DNA from: AC-32 sp963763475
Lineage (GTDB): Bacteria > Actinomycetota > Thermoleophilia > Gaiellales > Gaiellaceae
Length of the DNA stretch: 64,000 nt
Assembly: GCA_963763475.1 (NCBI GenBank)
Contig: CAVXOR010000002.1
Coordinates: forward strand, 673,413 to 737,412
Direction of reading: 5' to 3'
The translations under genes and the position numbers were made by a program. Positions 41,622 through 50,010 of the stretch are shown in pieces. Positions within the stretch are counted from its first letter, which is position 1; the number at the start of each line of letters is the position of its first letter. Under the pieces are notes generated by a model, which did not search any database, was not told where the DNA came from, and worked only from the letters and a program-made list of their open reading frames with translations.

Positions 41622-42020
41622 GTGCGAGAGATCAGCCTTCGGACCGAGCGGCGAACGCAGCTGCTCGACATCACGGAGCAGGTCACGCAGGCCCTGAACG
41701 GGGCCAACGGAGCCGCCGCCGCCCTCGTCTACGTGCCCCACACGACCGCCGGCGTCACCATCAACGAGGACATCGATCCGGTGCTCGCCGCCGACCTCGA
41801 GCAGGCGATGGAGAAGGTCGTCGAGGACGGCTGGAGCTGGCGGCACGACGACGAAGACGGCCCGAACGCGCCCTCGCACATGCGCGCGTCGCTGATCAGC
41901 CCAGAGGTGCTCGTCCCGCTGCAGGAGGGCAAGCTCGCCCTCGGCCGCTACCAGGGCATCTTCTTCTGCGAGTTCGACGGGCCGCGCGAACGCAAGGTCT
42001 ACGTCACGGCGCTGAGCTAG
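41622..42020 (+). CDS. YjbQ/UPF0047 family protein (secondary thiamine-phosphate synthase type)
   Basis: 132 aa, GTG start 18 bases from the divergent peptidase start. Contains VPHTTAGVTINE, DIDP and APSHMRASLISPEVLVP, diagnostic for YjbQ, with the conserved HTTAG and SHMRAS residues around a metal site. Some members form thiamine phosphate in vivo; others may have different roles. Six bases before the RlmD gene, likely one operon. Confidence 0.88.
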   Translation: MREISLRTERRTQLLDITEQVTQALNGANGAAAALVYVPHTTAGVTINEDIDPVLAADLEQAMEKVVEDGWSWRHDDEDGPNAPSHMRASLISPEVLVPLQEGKLALGRYQGIFFCEFDGPRERKVYVTALS

Positions 42021-42026
42021 GCGGCC

Positions 42027-43388
42027 GTGGCGGCCCCCGTCGCCCGCGATCAGGAGCTTGAGCTCTCGATCGACTCGCTCGCCTACGGCGGGAACGGCGT
42101 CGCGAGGCTGAACGGGTTCGTCGTCTTCGTCCGCCGCGGGCTTCCTGGCGACCGCGTGCGCGCTCGCGTGACGAAGGTGAAGCGCAACCACGCCGAGGCG
42201 CTCGCCGTCGACGTCCTCGAGCCCAGCTCCCTGCGGGTCGACGCGCCCTGCAAGCACTACCCGGCCTGCGGCGGCTGCCGCTTCCAGGACCTCGCCTACG
42301 AGGCGCAGGTCGCGGCGAAGGAGGAGCAGGTCGCCGACGCGCTGCGCCGGATCGGCGGGATCGCCGAGCCGCCGCTCGAGCCGATCGTGCCGGCCGAGGA
42401 GGTCTTCCACTACCGCAACAAGCTCGAGTACTCGTTCACGCAGACGCCGTCCGGGCCGGCGCTCGGCTTCCACAAGGCAGGCCGCTGGGACGAGGTGCTC
42501 GATATTCGCCGCTGCTGGCTGACGACCGAGCTCGGCAACGCCGTGCGCGAGGCTGTTCGCGAGTGGTCGCGGGCAGAGCGCCTCGAGGCGTACGACCAGG
42601 CCGAGCACACGGGCTACCTACGACATCTCGTCCTGCGCGAGGGCCGCAACAGCGGCCAGCTGCTCGTGCAGCTCGTGACCGCCGGCGGCGAGAAGTTCGA
42701 CCGCGACGAGCTCGTCGAGGTGCTGCGCCGCTTCCCCGAGGTGCGCTCGATCCACTGGTCGGTGAACGAGTCGCAGGCCGAGGTGACGAACCTGCCGACG
42801 ACCCTGCTCTGGGGCGAGGACGCGATCGAGGAGGAGCTCTGCGGCCTTCGCTTCAGGGTCCGCCCGAACGCGTTTCTGCAGACGAACACGCGCATGGCCG
42901 AGCGGCTCTACGAGCTGGCCGGCGCGTACGCCGGCCTGACCGGCAACGAGACCGTCTACGACCTCTACTGCGGGATCGGGACGATCGGGCTGACACTGGC
43001 GTCGCAGGCCCTGACGGTGTGGGGCGTGGAGGTCTCGGAGGAGTCGGTTGCCTGCGCGCTCGAGAACGCCGATCTGAACGGGATCACGAACGCCGCCTTC
43101 TTCGCCGGCGAGGTGGGCGCCTCGCTCGAGGAGCTGGCCGACCGCGCCGGTCGGCCCGACGTGGCCGTGGTCGATCCTCCGCGGGCCGGGCTCTCCGGCA
43201 AGGCCCTGCGCCGCCTCGCCCGGCTCGAGGCGTCACGGATCGTCTACGTCTCGTGCAATCCGACCACGCTGGCCTCGAACGTGAAGGAGCTGCAGAAGGA
43301 GTGGGGCTACACGCTCGAGCGGGTGCGGCCGGTGGACATGTTCCCGCACACGCCGCACGTCGAGTCCGTCGCCCTGCTCACCCGCTGA
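42027..43388 (+). CDS. rlmD: 23S rRNA (uracil-5-)-methyltransferase, RlmD/RumA type
   Basis: 453 aa. TRAM domain at residues 1-65, Fe-S cluster region CKHYPACGGCRFQDLAY, SAM motif DLYCGIGTIGL, VVDPPRAGL and catalytic YVSCNPTTLASN with Cys. Methylates uracil-1939 of 23S rRNA or a neighbouring uracil in RlmC/RlmCD-like enzymes. GTG start. Three-prime end overlaps the convergent MarR gene by 11 bases. Confidence 0.9.
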   Translation: MAAPVARDQELELSIDSLAYGGNGVARLNGFVVFVRRGLPGDRVRARVTKVKRNHAEALAVDVLEPSSLRVDAPCKHYPACGGCRFQDLAYEAQVAAKEEQVADALRRIGGIAEPPLEPIVPAEEVFHYRNKLEYSFTQTPSGPALGFHKAGRWDEVLDIRRCWLTTELGNAVREAVREWSRAERLEAYDQAEHTGYLRHLVLREGRNSGQLLVQLVTAGGEKFDRDELVEVLRRFPEVRSIHWSVNESQAEVTNLPTTLLWGEDAIEEELCGLRFRVRPNAFLQTNTRMAERLYELAGAYAGLTGNETVYDLYCGIGTIGLTLASQALTVWGVEVSEESVACALENADLNGITNAAFFAGEVGASLEELADRAGRPDVAVVDPPRAGLSGKALRRLARLEASRIVYVSCNPTTLASNVKELQKEWGYTLERVRPVDMFPHTPHVESVALLTR

Positions 43389-43818
43389 GCTCGGCCTCGA
43401 TCGCCTCGCGCAGCTCGTTCAGCCCGCCGCGCAGGCCGCCGACCCGTTCCTCCCCGAGGCGTGCCTCCACCGACTCGGCGAAGGCCCGGAACCGCGGGCG
43501 TGCCTGCTTCAGCAGCTTCTGGCCTTCGGCGCTCAGGCTGACGAGGTACGACCGGCGGTCGTCGGGGTTGGGCATGCGTTCGATGTGCCCGCGCTTCTCC
43601 AGCCGCCCGACCCGGAAGAGCACCGTCGAGAGCGGCATCTTCACCCGCTCGGCGAGCAGGGTCGGCGTCCACGGCCCCTCGGCGCCGATCAGGACGTAGA
43701 AGGGGTAGTCCTCCGGCGGCAGCTCGAGGCCGGCGAGCGAGGCCTCGATCAGGCGCTCCCGCACCTGGTTCGTCCGGAAGAGGTCGAGCAGGATCGTGTC
43801 CGGCCCGGCGTCGGCCAT
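43378..43818 (-). CDS. MarR family transcriptional regulator
   Basis: 146 aa. Winged helix-turn-helix with PFYVLIGAEGPWTPTLLAER, MPLSTVLFRVGRLEKRGHIE and RRSYLVSLSAEGQKLL, as in MarR/SlyA proteins, flanked by dimerisation helices. The ATG at 43816-43818 lies inside the tandem operator, so it probably represses itself and the divergent propeller gene. Ligand unknown. Confidence 0.87.
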   Translation of the reverse strand: MADAGPDTILLDLFRTNQVRERLIEASLAGLELPPEDYPFYVLIGAEGPWTPTLLAERVKMPLSTVLFRVGRLEKRGHIERMPNPDDRRSYLVSLSAEGQKLLKQARPRFRAFAESVEARLGEERVGGLRGGLNELREAIEAELSG

Positions 43819-43858
43819 TACCGCAAGGTTGTGGTAAAGTAGCGCAAGATTGTGGTAA
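43818..43858. promoter_or_regulatory. Tandem operator for the MarR regulator
   Basis: Near-palindrome TTACCGCAAGGTTGTGGTAA (43818-43837) and a second similar copy TAGCGCAAGATTGTGGTAA (43840-43858), 21-22 bases apart, i.e. on the same face of the helix. They cover the regulator start codon and the GTG start (43852) of the divergent gene. Confidence 0.7.
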
Positions 43859-44748
43859 GTCTACTGCGCGGAGGGGTCGTCGTCCTGGCCGTCGCGGTCG
43901 CGTGCGGCGCCGCCGGCGCAGCCGAGCCCACCAAGCTGCACGTCGGGCTGTCCGCCTCCTTCGCCCTCCCGGGAGGCGGCGCCCTGTGGGTGACCGACCG
44001 CGTGGACAACAAGCTGATCCGCGTCGACCCTGCGGCCGGACGCGTGAAGTGGCGGCTCGGCATCCCGAGTAGCCCGTTCGGACTCGCGTACGGCGCCGGG
44101 AGCGTCTGGGTCGGGTCGCGCAACGGCGGCAGGGTGACGCGAGTGAGCCCGGCGACGAAGCGGGTGCTGAAGCGGATCTCCGTCGGCGCCGCCCCGTACG
44201 CGCTCGCGTTCGGCGGCGGCTCGGTGTGGGTCTCGAACGAGAGCTCGGGCACGGTCAGCCGGATCTCGCCGAAGCGGAACAGGGTCGTCAAGACGATCCG
44301 CGTCGGCGGCGGGCCCAACGGTATCGCCGTCGCCTTCCACAAGGTCTGGGTCGCCGACTACGTTGCGAGTCATCTGATCCGCATCGACCCGGCCCGCAAC
44401 CGGGTCGAGAAGCGCATCCCGCTCCCGAAGGCCGACTGGATCACGCCCTCGGCGGACGCGCTCTGGGTCTCGAGCGAGAACGGGAAGATCTACAAGGTCG
44501 ACCCGGCCTCGATGGCGGTGATCGCCACCATCACGGTCGGCGCGAACCCGCTCGCGACCAGCTGGGTCGGCGGGAACCTCTGGGTGCCGAACATCGACGA
44601 CAACACCGTCTCCGTGGTCGACCCCGCCACGAGCGCGGTCGTGCGCACGAGCCCGTCCGGCCCGAACCCGCTGGCGGTCGCGTCCGCCGCCGGGCACGCC
44701 TGGGTCACGTCGGACTTCGACGGGGATCTCTGGCGCTTCGACCCCTGA
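43852..44748 (+). CDS. Secreted beta-propeller protein (YVTN/YncE-like)
   Basis: 298 aa, hydrophobic signal segment at residues 3-24. About six blades of 40-45 residues with the repeating pattern GSVWV...GTVSRI (blades start near residues 40, 80, 120, 165, 205 and 250). The GTG start lies inside the MarR operator with no ribosome binding site before it, so the mRNA is probably leaderless. Such propellers bind proteins or small ligands outside the cell. It converges on the presenilin-like gene, sharing 44 bases. Confidence 0.75.
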   Translation: MVSLLRGGVVVLAVAVACGAAGAAEPTKLHVGLSASFALPGGGALWVTDRVDNKLIRVDPAAGRVKWRLGIPSSPFGLAYGAGSVWVGSRNGGRVTRVSPATKRVLKRISVGAAPYALAFGGGSVWVSNESSGTVSRISPKRNRVVKTIRVGGGPNGIAVAFHKVWVADYVASHLIRIDPARNRVEKRIPLPKADWITPSADALWVSSENGKIYKVDPASMAVIATITVGANPLATSWVGGNLWVPNIDDNTVSVVDPATSAVVRTSPSGPNPLAVASAAGHAWVTSDFDGDLWRFDP

Positions 44749-45457
44749 CGGCGCGCCAAAGCAGGTCGGCGTTCGGCAGCAGGAAGCCGGCCGAGAGCAA
44801 CGGCAGCGCCGGCAGTCCGTCCACCTCCAGCCAGGTCGCGAGCGCGATCGTCCCGCCGATCGACGCCGTGAGGCAGAGCCACGTCCAGCCGGTGCGCAGC
44901 TGCCAGCGCGCCGCGGCTCCGAGGAAGAGCGCGAAGAAGAGTAGGTCGGGCAGGCCGAGCTTGGCGCCGCCCTCCTGGCCCGGCACCGGGAACGTGAACG
45001 AGAGCGCCGAGAACACCTCCGGTTGATGCGTGACGATCTTCTTCGTCGGCCCGCGCCAGACCGAGTACGCGTCGACGACCGGCACGATGCACGCGACCAG
45101 CACGACCCAGCTCAGCTCCTCGAAGAAGCGCAGGAAGCACCACGCGCCGAACGTCATCGCGGCGAGCTTGGCGAAGTTGGCGACGACGCCCGCACCCGCC
45201 CACTGGAGGATCACCGCGGCGAGGCCCGAGGCGACGGTGTAGACGAGCAGCCTGCGCAAGGGCGAGCTCCACAGCGGCAGCGCGAGCCAGACGAAGGCGA
45301 ACACCGCCGGGATCATCACGAGCGCGAGCCAGGCGATGTCCCACCAGAGGGGCAGCGTGAACCACCACTGGTGCGTGCCGTAGTAGACGCCGATCGCGGT
45401 CGCGAGCGCGAGGAACGCGACGACGCGGCGGCTCAGTAAGGCGGAAGCTCGGCCCAC
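44705..45457 (-). CDS. Presenilin-like intramembrane aspartyl protease candidate
   Basis: 250 aa with about eight to nine hydrophobic helices. Three motifs line up in the right order with presenilin/signal peptide peptidase: an Asp in a helix (CIVPVVDAYS, Asp129), a GLGD-type motif GLPDLLFF (Asp171) and a PAL motif LPALPLL (216-218). Spacing between the Asp residues is 42, near that of short archaeal homologues. No homology search was possible, so the assignment rests on these motifs. Overlaps the UDG-like gene by 25 bases, so they are probably co-transcribed. Confidence 0.65.
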   Translation of the reverse strand: MGRASALLSRRVVAFLALATAIGVYYGTHQWWFTLPLWWDIAWLALVMIPAVFAFVWLALPLWSSPLRRLLVYTVASGLAAVILQWAGAGVVANFAKLAAMTFGAWCFLRFFEELSWVVLVACIVPVVDAYSVWRGPTKKIVTHQPEVFSALSFTFPVPGQEGGAKLGLPDLLFFALFLGAAARWQLRTGWTWLCLTASIGGTIALATWLEVDGLPALPLLSAGFLLPNADLLWRAVRGRSARDPRRSPT

Positions 45458-46017
45458 CAGGGCCCCAGCGCCTTGAAGGCGTTCCAGAACTTCGTCTTGG
45501 CGGGCGCCTCGTCCAGCGACTCGTCGATGTCGGGCACGTAGAGCGCCTGAATCGTGGGCGTGAACCGCTGCAGCTCGCCGAGCGTCGGCTCGAGCTTGTC
45601 CGCGAGCGGGAACTCGATCTCGTTCAGGAACTCGAGCGCGGTTTCGCCCATCACGACCACGAGCTTCGGCTGGACGATGTGAAGCTCACGGATCAGCCAC
45701 GCCCGCGCCTGGTCGTCGTCGCCGCCGGCGAGCTTGAAGCAATTCGTCCCGTAGATCGCGAGCGGGTCGACGTTCAGCCGCTGCAGCGATTTGAGCAATG
45801 CCTGGCCCGCACGGCCATAGAAGGCGACGCCCTCCTGCACCTCCGCGGGCTGCGGCGAGTGCTTGAGCAGGAAGACGTCGGCGAGCGGGTGACCGGAGCC
45901 GAGCACCGGCACCTGTCCCTCGCCCGCGGCGCGCGCGATCTCATCGCCGAGCTCGTTCGTCTCGGCGATTGCTTTTTGCAGGTACTTCTCGAAGATCTCG
46001 TCCGTCACGGCAGCCAC
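45433..46017 (-). CDS. Uracil-DNA glycosylase superfamily protein
   Basis: 194 aa. Motif A-like GSGHPLADVFLLKHSP followed by EGVAFYGRAGQALL, then YGTNCFKLAGGDDDQARAWL and VVVMGETALEFL match the UDG fold of family 4/5-like enzymes. The iron-sulphur cysteines of families 4 and 5 are absent (only one Cys in the chain), and the His motif near the end is weak. Glycosylase activity is therefore uncertain. ATG start; downstream of the glycosyltransferase-PHP gene. Confidence 0.75.
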   Translation of the reverse strand: MAAVTDEIFEKYLQKAIAETNELGDEIARAAGEGQVPVLGSGHPLADVFLLKHSPQPAEVQEGVAFYGRAGQALLKSLQRLNVDPLAIYGTNCFKLAGGDDDQARAWLIRELHIVQPKLVVVMGETALEFLNEIEFPLADKLEPTLGELQRFTPTIQALYVPDIDESLDEAPAKTKFWNAFKALGPWWAELPPY

Positions 46018-46038
46018 TGGGCCTTGGACCTTTCTCGC

Positions 46039-47769
46039 CTAGCGCACCCTTTCCTTGGCCTGGGCCGCCCACTTCAGCGACTGCAGGTAGAGCAGCGAGC
46101 GCGGCCGCCTCAGGACCTGTGCGCTGCGCAGGCTGACGAGGAACTCCTCGGGCCCCTCGAAGGCCCGCATGCGCACCGCGCCGGTGCCGACGCCCTGGAG
46201 CACGTGGGCGTCTGAGCCGGCGCCCATCGTCAGGTCGTACTTGCGCGCGAAGCGCAGCGCCTCGTCGTTGTAGGCCTCGAACAGGAGGCGCGCGTTGTAG
46301 ACCTCGAGCACGTCGACCTGGGCCAGATGACGGTGCAGGGTGGCCGGTTCCGGGATCGCGTGGAGGCGGTCGAAGGGATGGGGGAGATAGACGATCCCGC
46401 CCTGAGCGCGGATCGCGTCGACCGTCTCGCCGAAGGAGAGGCCGCGCGGGATCTCCTCGGACAGGAAGAGGCCGATCACCTCGCCCTGGTCGGCGGTCTT
46501 CACCTCCTCGCCGGGGATCACGGCCAGGTCGCGGCCGCGAGTCTGCTCGACTGCCTCGCGTGCGCCGCCGAAGACGTTGTGGTCGGTGACCGCGATCGCG
46601 CCCAGCCCCTCCGCCTCGGCGTGGTCGAGGAGGTCCTCCACCGGGATCTGGCAGTCGTGCGACCACGAGGTGTGCAGGTGCAGGTCGGCGACGATCCAGT
46701 CGCGGTCGCCCAGCGGCTCGGCCTTTCGCTCGCGCCGGCGCCTCGTGGCAAGCCCGCGGTAGAGCTCGTCCAGGGCGCGGGCGGCCGCGGCGAAGCTCTG
46801 CGGCTCGGCGCTCTCGCGTGCGCGTTTGGCCTCGCGCTCGCGGTAGGCATCGTCCTCGGCGAGGCGCAGCAAGGCGGCGGCCGCCAGCTCCGGCTGCTCG
46901 GCCAGGCCCGGAGGCGAGACGATGGCCGCTCCGGCCGCCGTGGCCTCGAGCGAGACCCGGTCGAGCCCTTCGAGCGCCGGGACGAAGATGGAAGCGTCGT
47001 TCAGCAGCTGCGCGCGGGCGACCCCGTCCCGCAGGGTGCGCACGTGCGCGCGTCCCCTCAGGGGCCTCGGCAGCGCGGGCCGGCCGGCGAGCGGCTTCGT
47101 TCGCAGGAAGACGAGCTCCCAGCCGGGCAGCTTCCGGAGCGCCCGCACGACCGCTCGCGTCAGCGCTCGCTCGCCAGGCCGCCACTCGAGCACGACTACC
47201 CGGCGCTTGGAGCCCGGCCGGAAGCGCTGGACGTCGACGCCGGCGGTGATCACCCGGTAGTCGCCCGGCAGCCGCTCGGCCGCCGCTTCCGCCGTCTTCT
47301 CGGAGGTGGCGATGAGGCCGTCGATCCGTCCGAGCAGGCGTTCGCGCTGGGCCTTGCCGGGCGGGTAGCCGAGGCGCTCGGACGAGAGGAAGGTCGCGAC
47401 CGCGAAAGCATGGGAGTCGCGCAGCGCGAGGTAGGAGAGGCTCGGCAGGCCGGGCTCGAACCCGTGCACGACGTCGTACTCGCCGCGCGCGAGGGCCAAC
47501 GACAGGTTCGCTCGCGCTCCGACCGGCACGCCGATCCTGCTGCGGCGTGAAACCGGCACCGCCGGGCCGACCGCGATCAGCTCGTGGGTGCCGCCGTCGA
47601 GCAGCGCGCGGCGGCCGGCGATCAGGTCGGCAGCGCGCGTCGACGGTGCGAGCACGGTGACGTCGTGGCCCAGGCCGCGCAGCTCGTGCGCGATCCCGGC
47701 CACGTGCTCGTTGACGTCGTGCGGCCGCGACCACGCAAAGGGCGTGACGAGGCAGATCCTCAGGCCCAT
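46039..47769 (-). CDS. Glycosyltransferase family 4 domain fused to a PHP phosphoesterase domain
   Basis: 576 aa from ATG 47769 (a longer in-frame start at 47799 adds ten non-conserved residues). Residues 1-335 form a GT4-like enzyme (ICLVTPFAWSRPHDVNEHVA, then VFVPALEGLDRVSLEATAAG). Residues 360-565 form a PHP domain: DLHLHTSWSHD, VTDHN, IPGEEV, LPHPFDRLH and GSDAH carry the metal-binding His/Asp/Glu. Both halves look intact. The pair could make and then hydrolyse a sugar-phosphate or nucleotide-linked product; substrate unknown. Confidence 0.82.
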   Translation of the reverse strand: MGLRICLVTPFAWSRPHDVNEHVAGIAHELRGLGHDVTVLAPSTRAADLIAGRRALLDGGTHELIAVGPAVPVSRRSRIGVPVGARANLSLALARGEYDVVHGFEPGLPSLSYLALRDSHAFAVATFLSSERLGYPPGKAQRERLLGRIDGLIATSEKTAEAAAERLPGDYRVITAGVDVQRFRPGSKRRVVVLEWRPGERALTRAVVRALRKLPGWELVFLRTKPLAGRPALPRPLRGRAHVRTLRDGVARAQLLNDASIFVPALEGLDRVSLEATAAGAAIVSPPGLAEQPELAAAALLRLAEDDAYREREAKRARESAEPQSFAAAARALDELYRGLATRRRRERKAEPLGDRDWIVADLHLHTSWSHDCQIPVEDLLDHAEAEGLGAIAVTDHNVFGGAREAVEQTRGRDLAVIPGEEVKTADQGEVIGLFLSEEIPRGLSFGETVDAIRAQGGIVYLPHPFDRLHAIPEPATLHRHLAQVDVLEVYNARLLFEAYNDEALRFARKYDLTMGAGSDAHVLQGVGTGAVRMRAFEGPEEFLVSLRSAQVLRRPRSLLYLQSLKWAAQAKERVR

Positions 47770-47905
47770 CGGGCGCACTCTAGCCTCGTCTGAACGCAAG
47801 GACCGCGGCGGTCAGGCCCGCCGCGACGGTGTGGCGATGGCGAGGAGGGCGGCGACCGCGCGTGCCGCCGCCCCCTTCAGGTAGACGTCCCGCACCCGCA
47901 CGGGC

Positions 47906-49042
47906 TCAGGCCTTCGCGGCCACCTTCGCCGGCTTCCGCGCGTGCTTGCGGATGAACTCCTCCGTCAGGTCGCGCGCCTCGTCGTCGGGGTGCTGGACCG
48001 GCGGCGACTTCATCAGGTACGAGCTCGGCGCGCCGAGGGTGCCCGAGACACCGTTGTTCAAGGCGAGCTTCGCCAGCCGCACCGCGTCGATCACGACGCC
48101 GGCCGAGTTGGGCGAGTCCCAGACCTCGATCTTCAGCTCCGCGTTCAGCGGCACGTCGCCGAACGAGGTGCCCTCGAGCCGAATGTAGGCCCACTTGCGA
48201 TCCTCGAGCCACGGCACGTGGTCGGAGGGGCCGACGTGGATGTTCTTGGCCTCGATCTCGTACGGGACGGTCGACTGGATCGCGTAGGTCTTCGAGATCT
48301 TCTTCGACTCGAGGCGGTCCCTTTCCAGCATGTTGAGGAAGTCCGAGTTGCCGCCGAAGTTGAGCTGGAAGGTGCGGTCGACCTGCACGCCGCGGTCGTG
48401 GAAGATGCTCATCAGCACGCGGTGCGTGATGGTCGCGCCGACCTGGGACTTGATGTCGTCACCGATGATCGGCACGCCGGCCTCCTCGAAGCGCCGCTGC
48501 CAGTAGTTCTCGCGCGCGATGAACACCGGCATGCAGTTCACCATCGCGCAGCCGGCGCTGAGGATCTGCTCCGTGTACCACTTGGTCGCCTCCTCGGAGC
48601 CGACCGGGAGATAGTTGATCACGACGTCGGTGTTCGTGTCCTTGAGGATCCCGACCACGTCGTCGGTCTCGCCCGGCGCCTTTTCGACGATCTCGGAGAG
48701 GTACTTGCCGAGCCCGTCGTGCGTCATCCCGCGCGAGACCGTGACGCCGCTCTTCGGGACGTCGGAGAACTTGATCGTGTTGTTCGGGTGCGCCCAGATC
48801 GCCTCGGATAGGTCCTTGCCCACCTTGTCCGTGGTGACGTCGAAGGCAGCCGTGAACTCGATATCGCTGATGTGATAGCCGCCGAGGTCGACGTGCATCA
48901 GGCCCGGCACGAAGTCGTCTGGGTTCGCGTCCTTGTAGTACTCGACGCCCTGCACGAGCGAGCTCGCGCAGTTGCCGACGCCGATGATCGCGACGCGGAC
49001 CTTGTTGTCCCCGCGTCGGGCCTTGCCGTTGGTCGAAGCCAT
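47906..49042 (-). CDS. ino1: Inositol-3-phosphate synthase
   Basis: 378 aa from ATG 49042, which has a strong GGAGGAAAGG ribosome binding site. VAIIGVGNCASSLVQGVEYY (NAD-binding), NYLPVGSEEATKWY, FGGNSDFLNML and ERDRLESKKISKT are family motifs. Cyclises glucose-6-phosphate to myo-inositol-3-phosphate, the first step of inositol lipids or mycothiol. The reading frame is open upstream for another 100 codons (see the adjacent feature), so a fusion protein may also be made. Confidence 0.93.
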   Translation of the reverse strand: MASTNGKARRGDNKVRVAIIGVGNCASSLVQGVEYYKDANPDDFVPGLMHVDLGGYHISDIEFTAAFDVTTDKVGKDLSEAIWAHPNNTIKFSDVPKSGVTVSRGMTHDGLGKYLSEIVEKAPGETDDVVGILKDTNTDVVINYLPVGSEEATKWYTEQILSAGCAMVNCMPVFIARENYWQRRFEEAGVPIIGDDIKSQVGATITHRVLMSIFHDRGVQVDRTFQLNFGGNSDFLNMLERDRLESKKISKTYAIQSTVPYEIEAKNIHVGPSDHVPWLEDRKWAYIRLEGTSFGDVPLNAELKIEVWDSPNSAGVVIDAVRLAKLALNNGVSGTLGAPSSYLMKSPPVQHPDDEARDLTEEFIRKHARKPAKVAAKA

Positions 49043-49342
49043 GGGTTCCTTTCCTCCGAGCCGCTCCGAGAGCGTCTCGACGATCAGGTCGTTGACGTTG
49101 CGTTTCCGCTGCGCTGCGCGCGCGGCCAGCTTGTCCTTCAGCTCCGGCGGCATCCGCAGCAGCACCGAGCCGCTCTTGCCGGGCTCCTTCCCCGCGCGTC
49201 CGCTCTCCTCGAACGGGACCGCGAAGCGGGAGGCGAGGATGCCGACGGCGACGTCGTTGAGACTGCGACCGCTGCTCCGGACCTCGTCTGCGAGACGTCG
49301 CTTCAGCTCACCCGGCATTCGGACGAGCACATGCTTGCGCAC
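49043..49342 (-). CDS. In-frame double ribbon-helix-helix region fused to Ino1
   Basis: From GTG 49342 the frame reads 100 residues straight into the Ino1 start with no stop, giving a 478-aa fusion. It holds two Arc/CopG-like units: VRKHVLVRMPGELKRRLADE with SLNDVAVGILASRF, and SVLLRMPPELKDKLAARAAQ with NVNDLIVETLSERL. Both strand-helix-helix patterns are intact. The internal ribosome binding site before Ino1 suggests that enzyme alone is also made. Direct DNA-binding autoregulation of inositol synthesis is inferred. Confidence 0.7.
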
Positions 49343-49346
49343 TGGA

Positions 49347-49372
49347 GCTAGCACAGAAGTGCTAGCAGTATA
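49347..49372 (-). promoter_or_regulatory. Promoter and palindromic operator of the RHH-ino1 gene
   Basis: Perfect inverted repeat GCTAGCAC, 4-base spacer, GTGCTAGC (49347-49366), directly downstream of a minus-strand -10 box TATACT (49367-49372). It would cover the transcription start, and the GTG start follows within five bases of the repeat. No good -35 is visible. The expected operator for the double RHH protein. Confidence 0.65.
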
Positions 49373-49377
49373 GAGGG

Positions 49378-50010
49378 TTACCGCTTGCGCAGCTGGGAGC
49401 GGACGCTGAAGACGCGCTGCAGGACGGTGAACCAGGCGGTCACTGCGAGGAAGTAGATCGCCCACTGCAAACCACCCCAGGGCGCGAAGACGAGGCCGGC
49501 GGTGATGACGACCACGCGCTCGGCGCGGCTGCCGAGGCCGACGTCGCCCTTCAACCCGAGCAGCTCGGCCTTGGCGCGCGCGTAGGAGACGAGGAAGGAG
49601 CCGGCCATGGCCGCGAAGGTGAAGCCGACCGCGATCTCGTTCCCGTCGCGGGCGAAGACGAGGGCGACGGCCGTCAGCACGAAGCCCTCGCTGACGCGGT
49701 CGGAGATCGAGTCGACAAACGCGCCGAACGGCGTGGCCTTGCCGCCGTGTCGCGCGAGCGCTCCGTCGAGGATGTCGAGCACCGAGCCGACGACGAAGAC
49801 GATGGCCGCGAGCCAGTACAGGAGCCACGGCTCCCGGTAGGCGAACCAGACGATCACCGCGGAGGCGGCGCAGAGCGTGATCCCGGCCGCCGTCAGCGCG
49901 TTCGGGGTGACGCGTGTGCGCGCGAGGCCGCCGATCCAGCGCGCCGCGAGCCTGCGGGTGCCGTCGGTGTAGCCGCGCTTGACCCAGGCGAGGGTCTCGG
50001 CCCGGGTCAC
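49378..50010 (-). CDS. CDP-alcohol phosphatidyltransferase, probably phosphatidylinositol-phosphate synthase
   Basis: 210 aa, six hydrophobic helices. The CDP-OH-P motif is complete: Asp79, Asp82-Gly83, Ala-Arg, Asp100 and Asp104 (DILDGALAR, then FVDSISD). Transfers a phosphatidyl group from CDP-diacylglycerol to an alcohol; next to ino1 the alcohol is likely inositol phosphate. GTG start overlaps the PAP2 stop (GTGA). Confidence 0.87.
   Translation of the reverse strand: MTRAETLAWVKRGYTDGTRRLAARWIGGLARTRVTPNALTAAGITLCAASAVIVWFAYREPWLLYWLAAIVFVVGSVLDILDGALARHGGKATPFGAFVDSISDRVSEGFVLTAVALVFARDGNEIAVGFTFAAMAGSFLVSYARAKAELLGLKGDVGLGSRAERVVVITAGLVFAPWGGLQWAIYFLAVTAWFTVLQRVFSVRSQLRKR

Noticed and set aside
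47800..47905. Small minus-strand frame of about 27 codons between the glycosyltransferase-PHP gene and ino1
   Set aside because: Short, Ala/Arg-rich and without a ribosome binding site; high GC gives such frames often.
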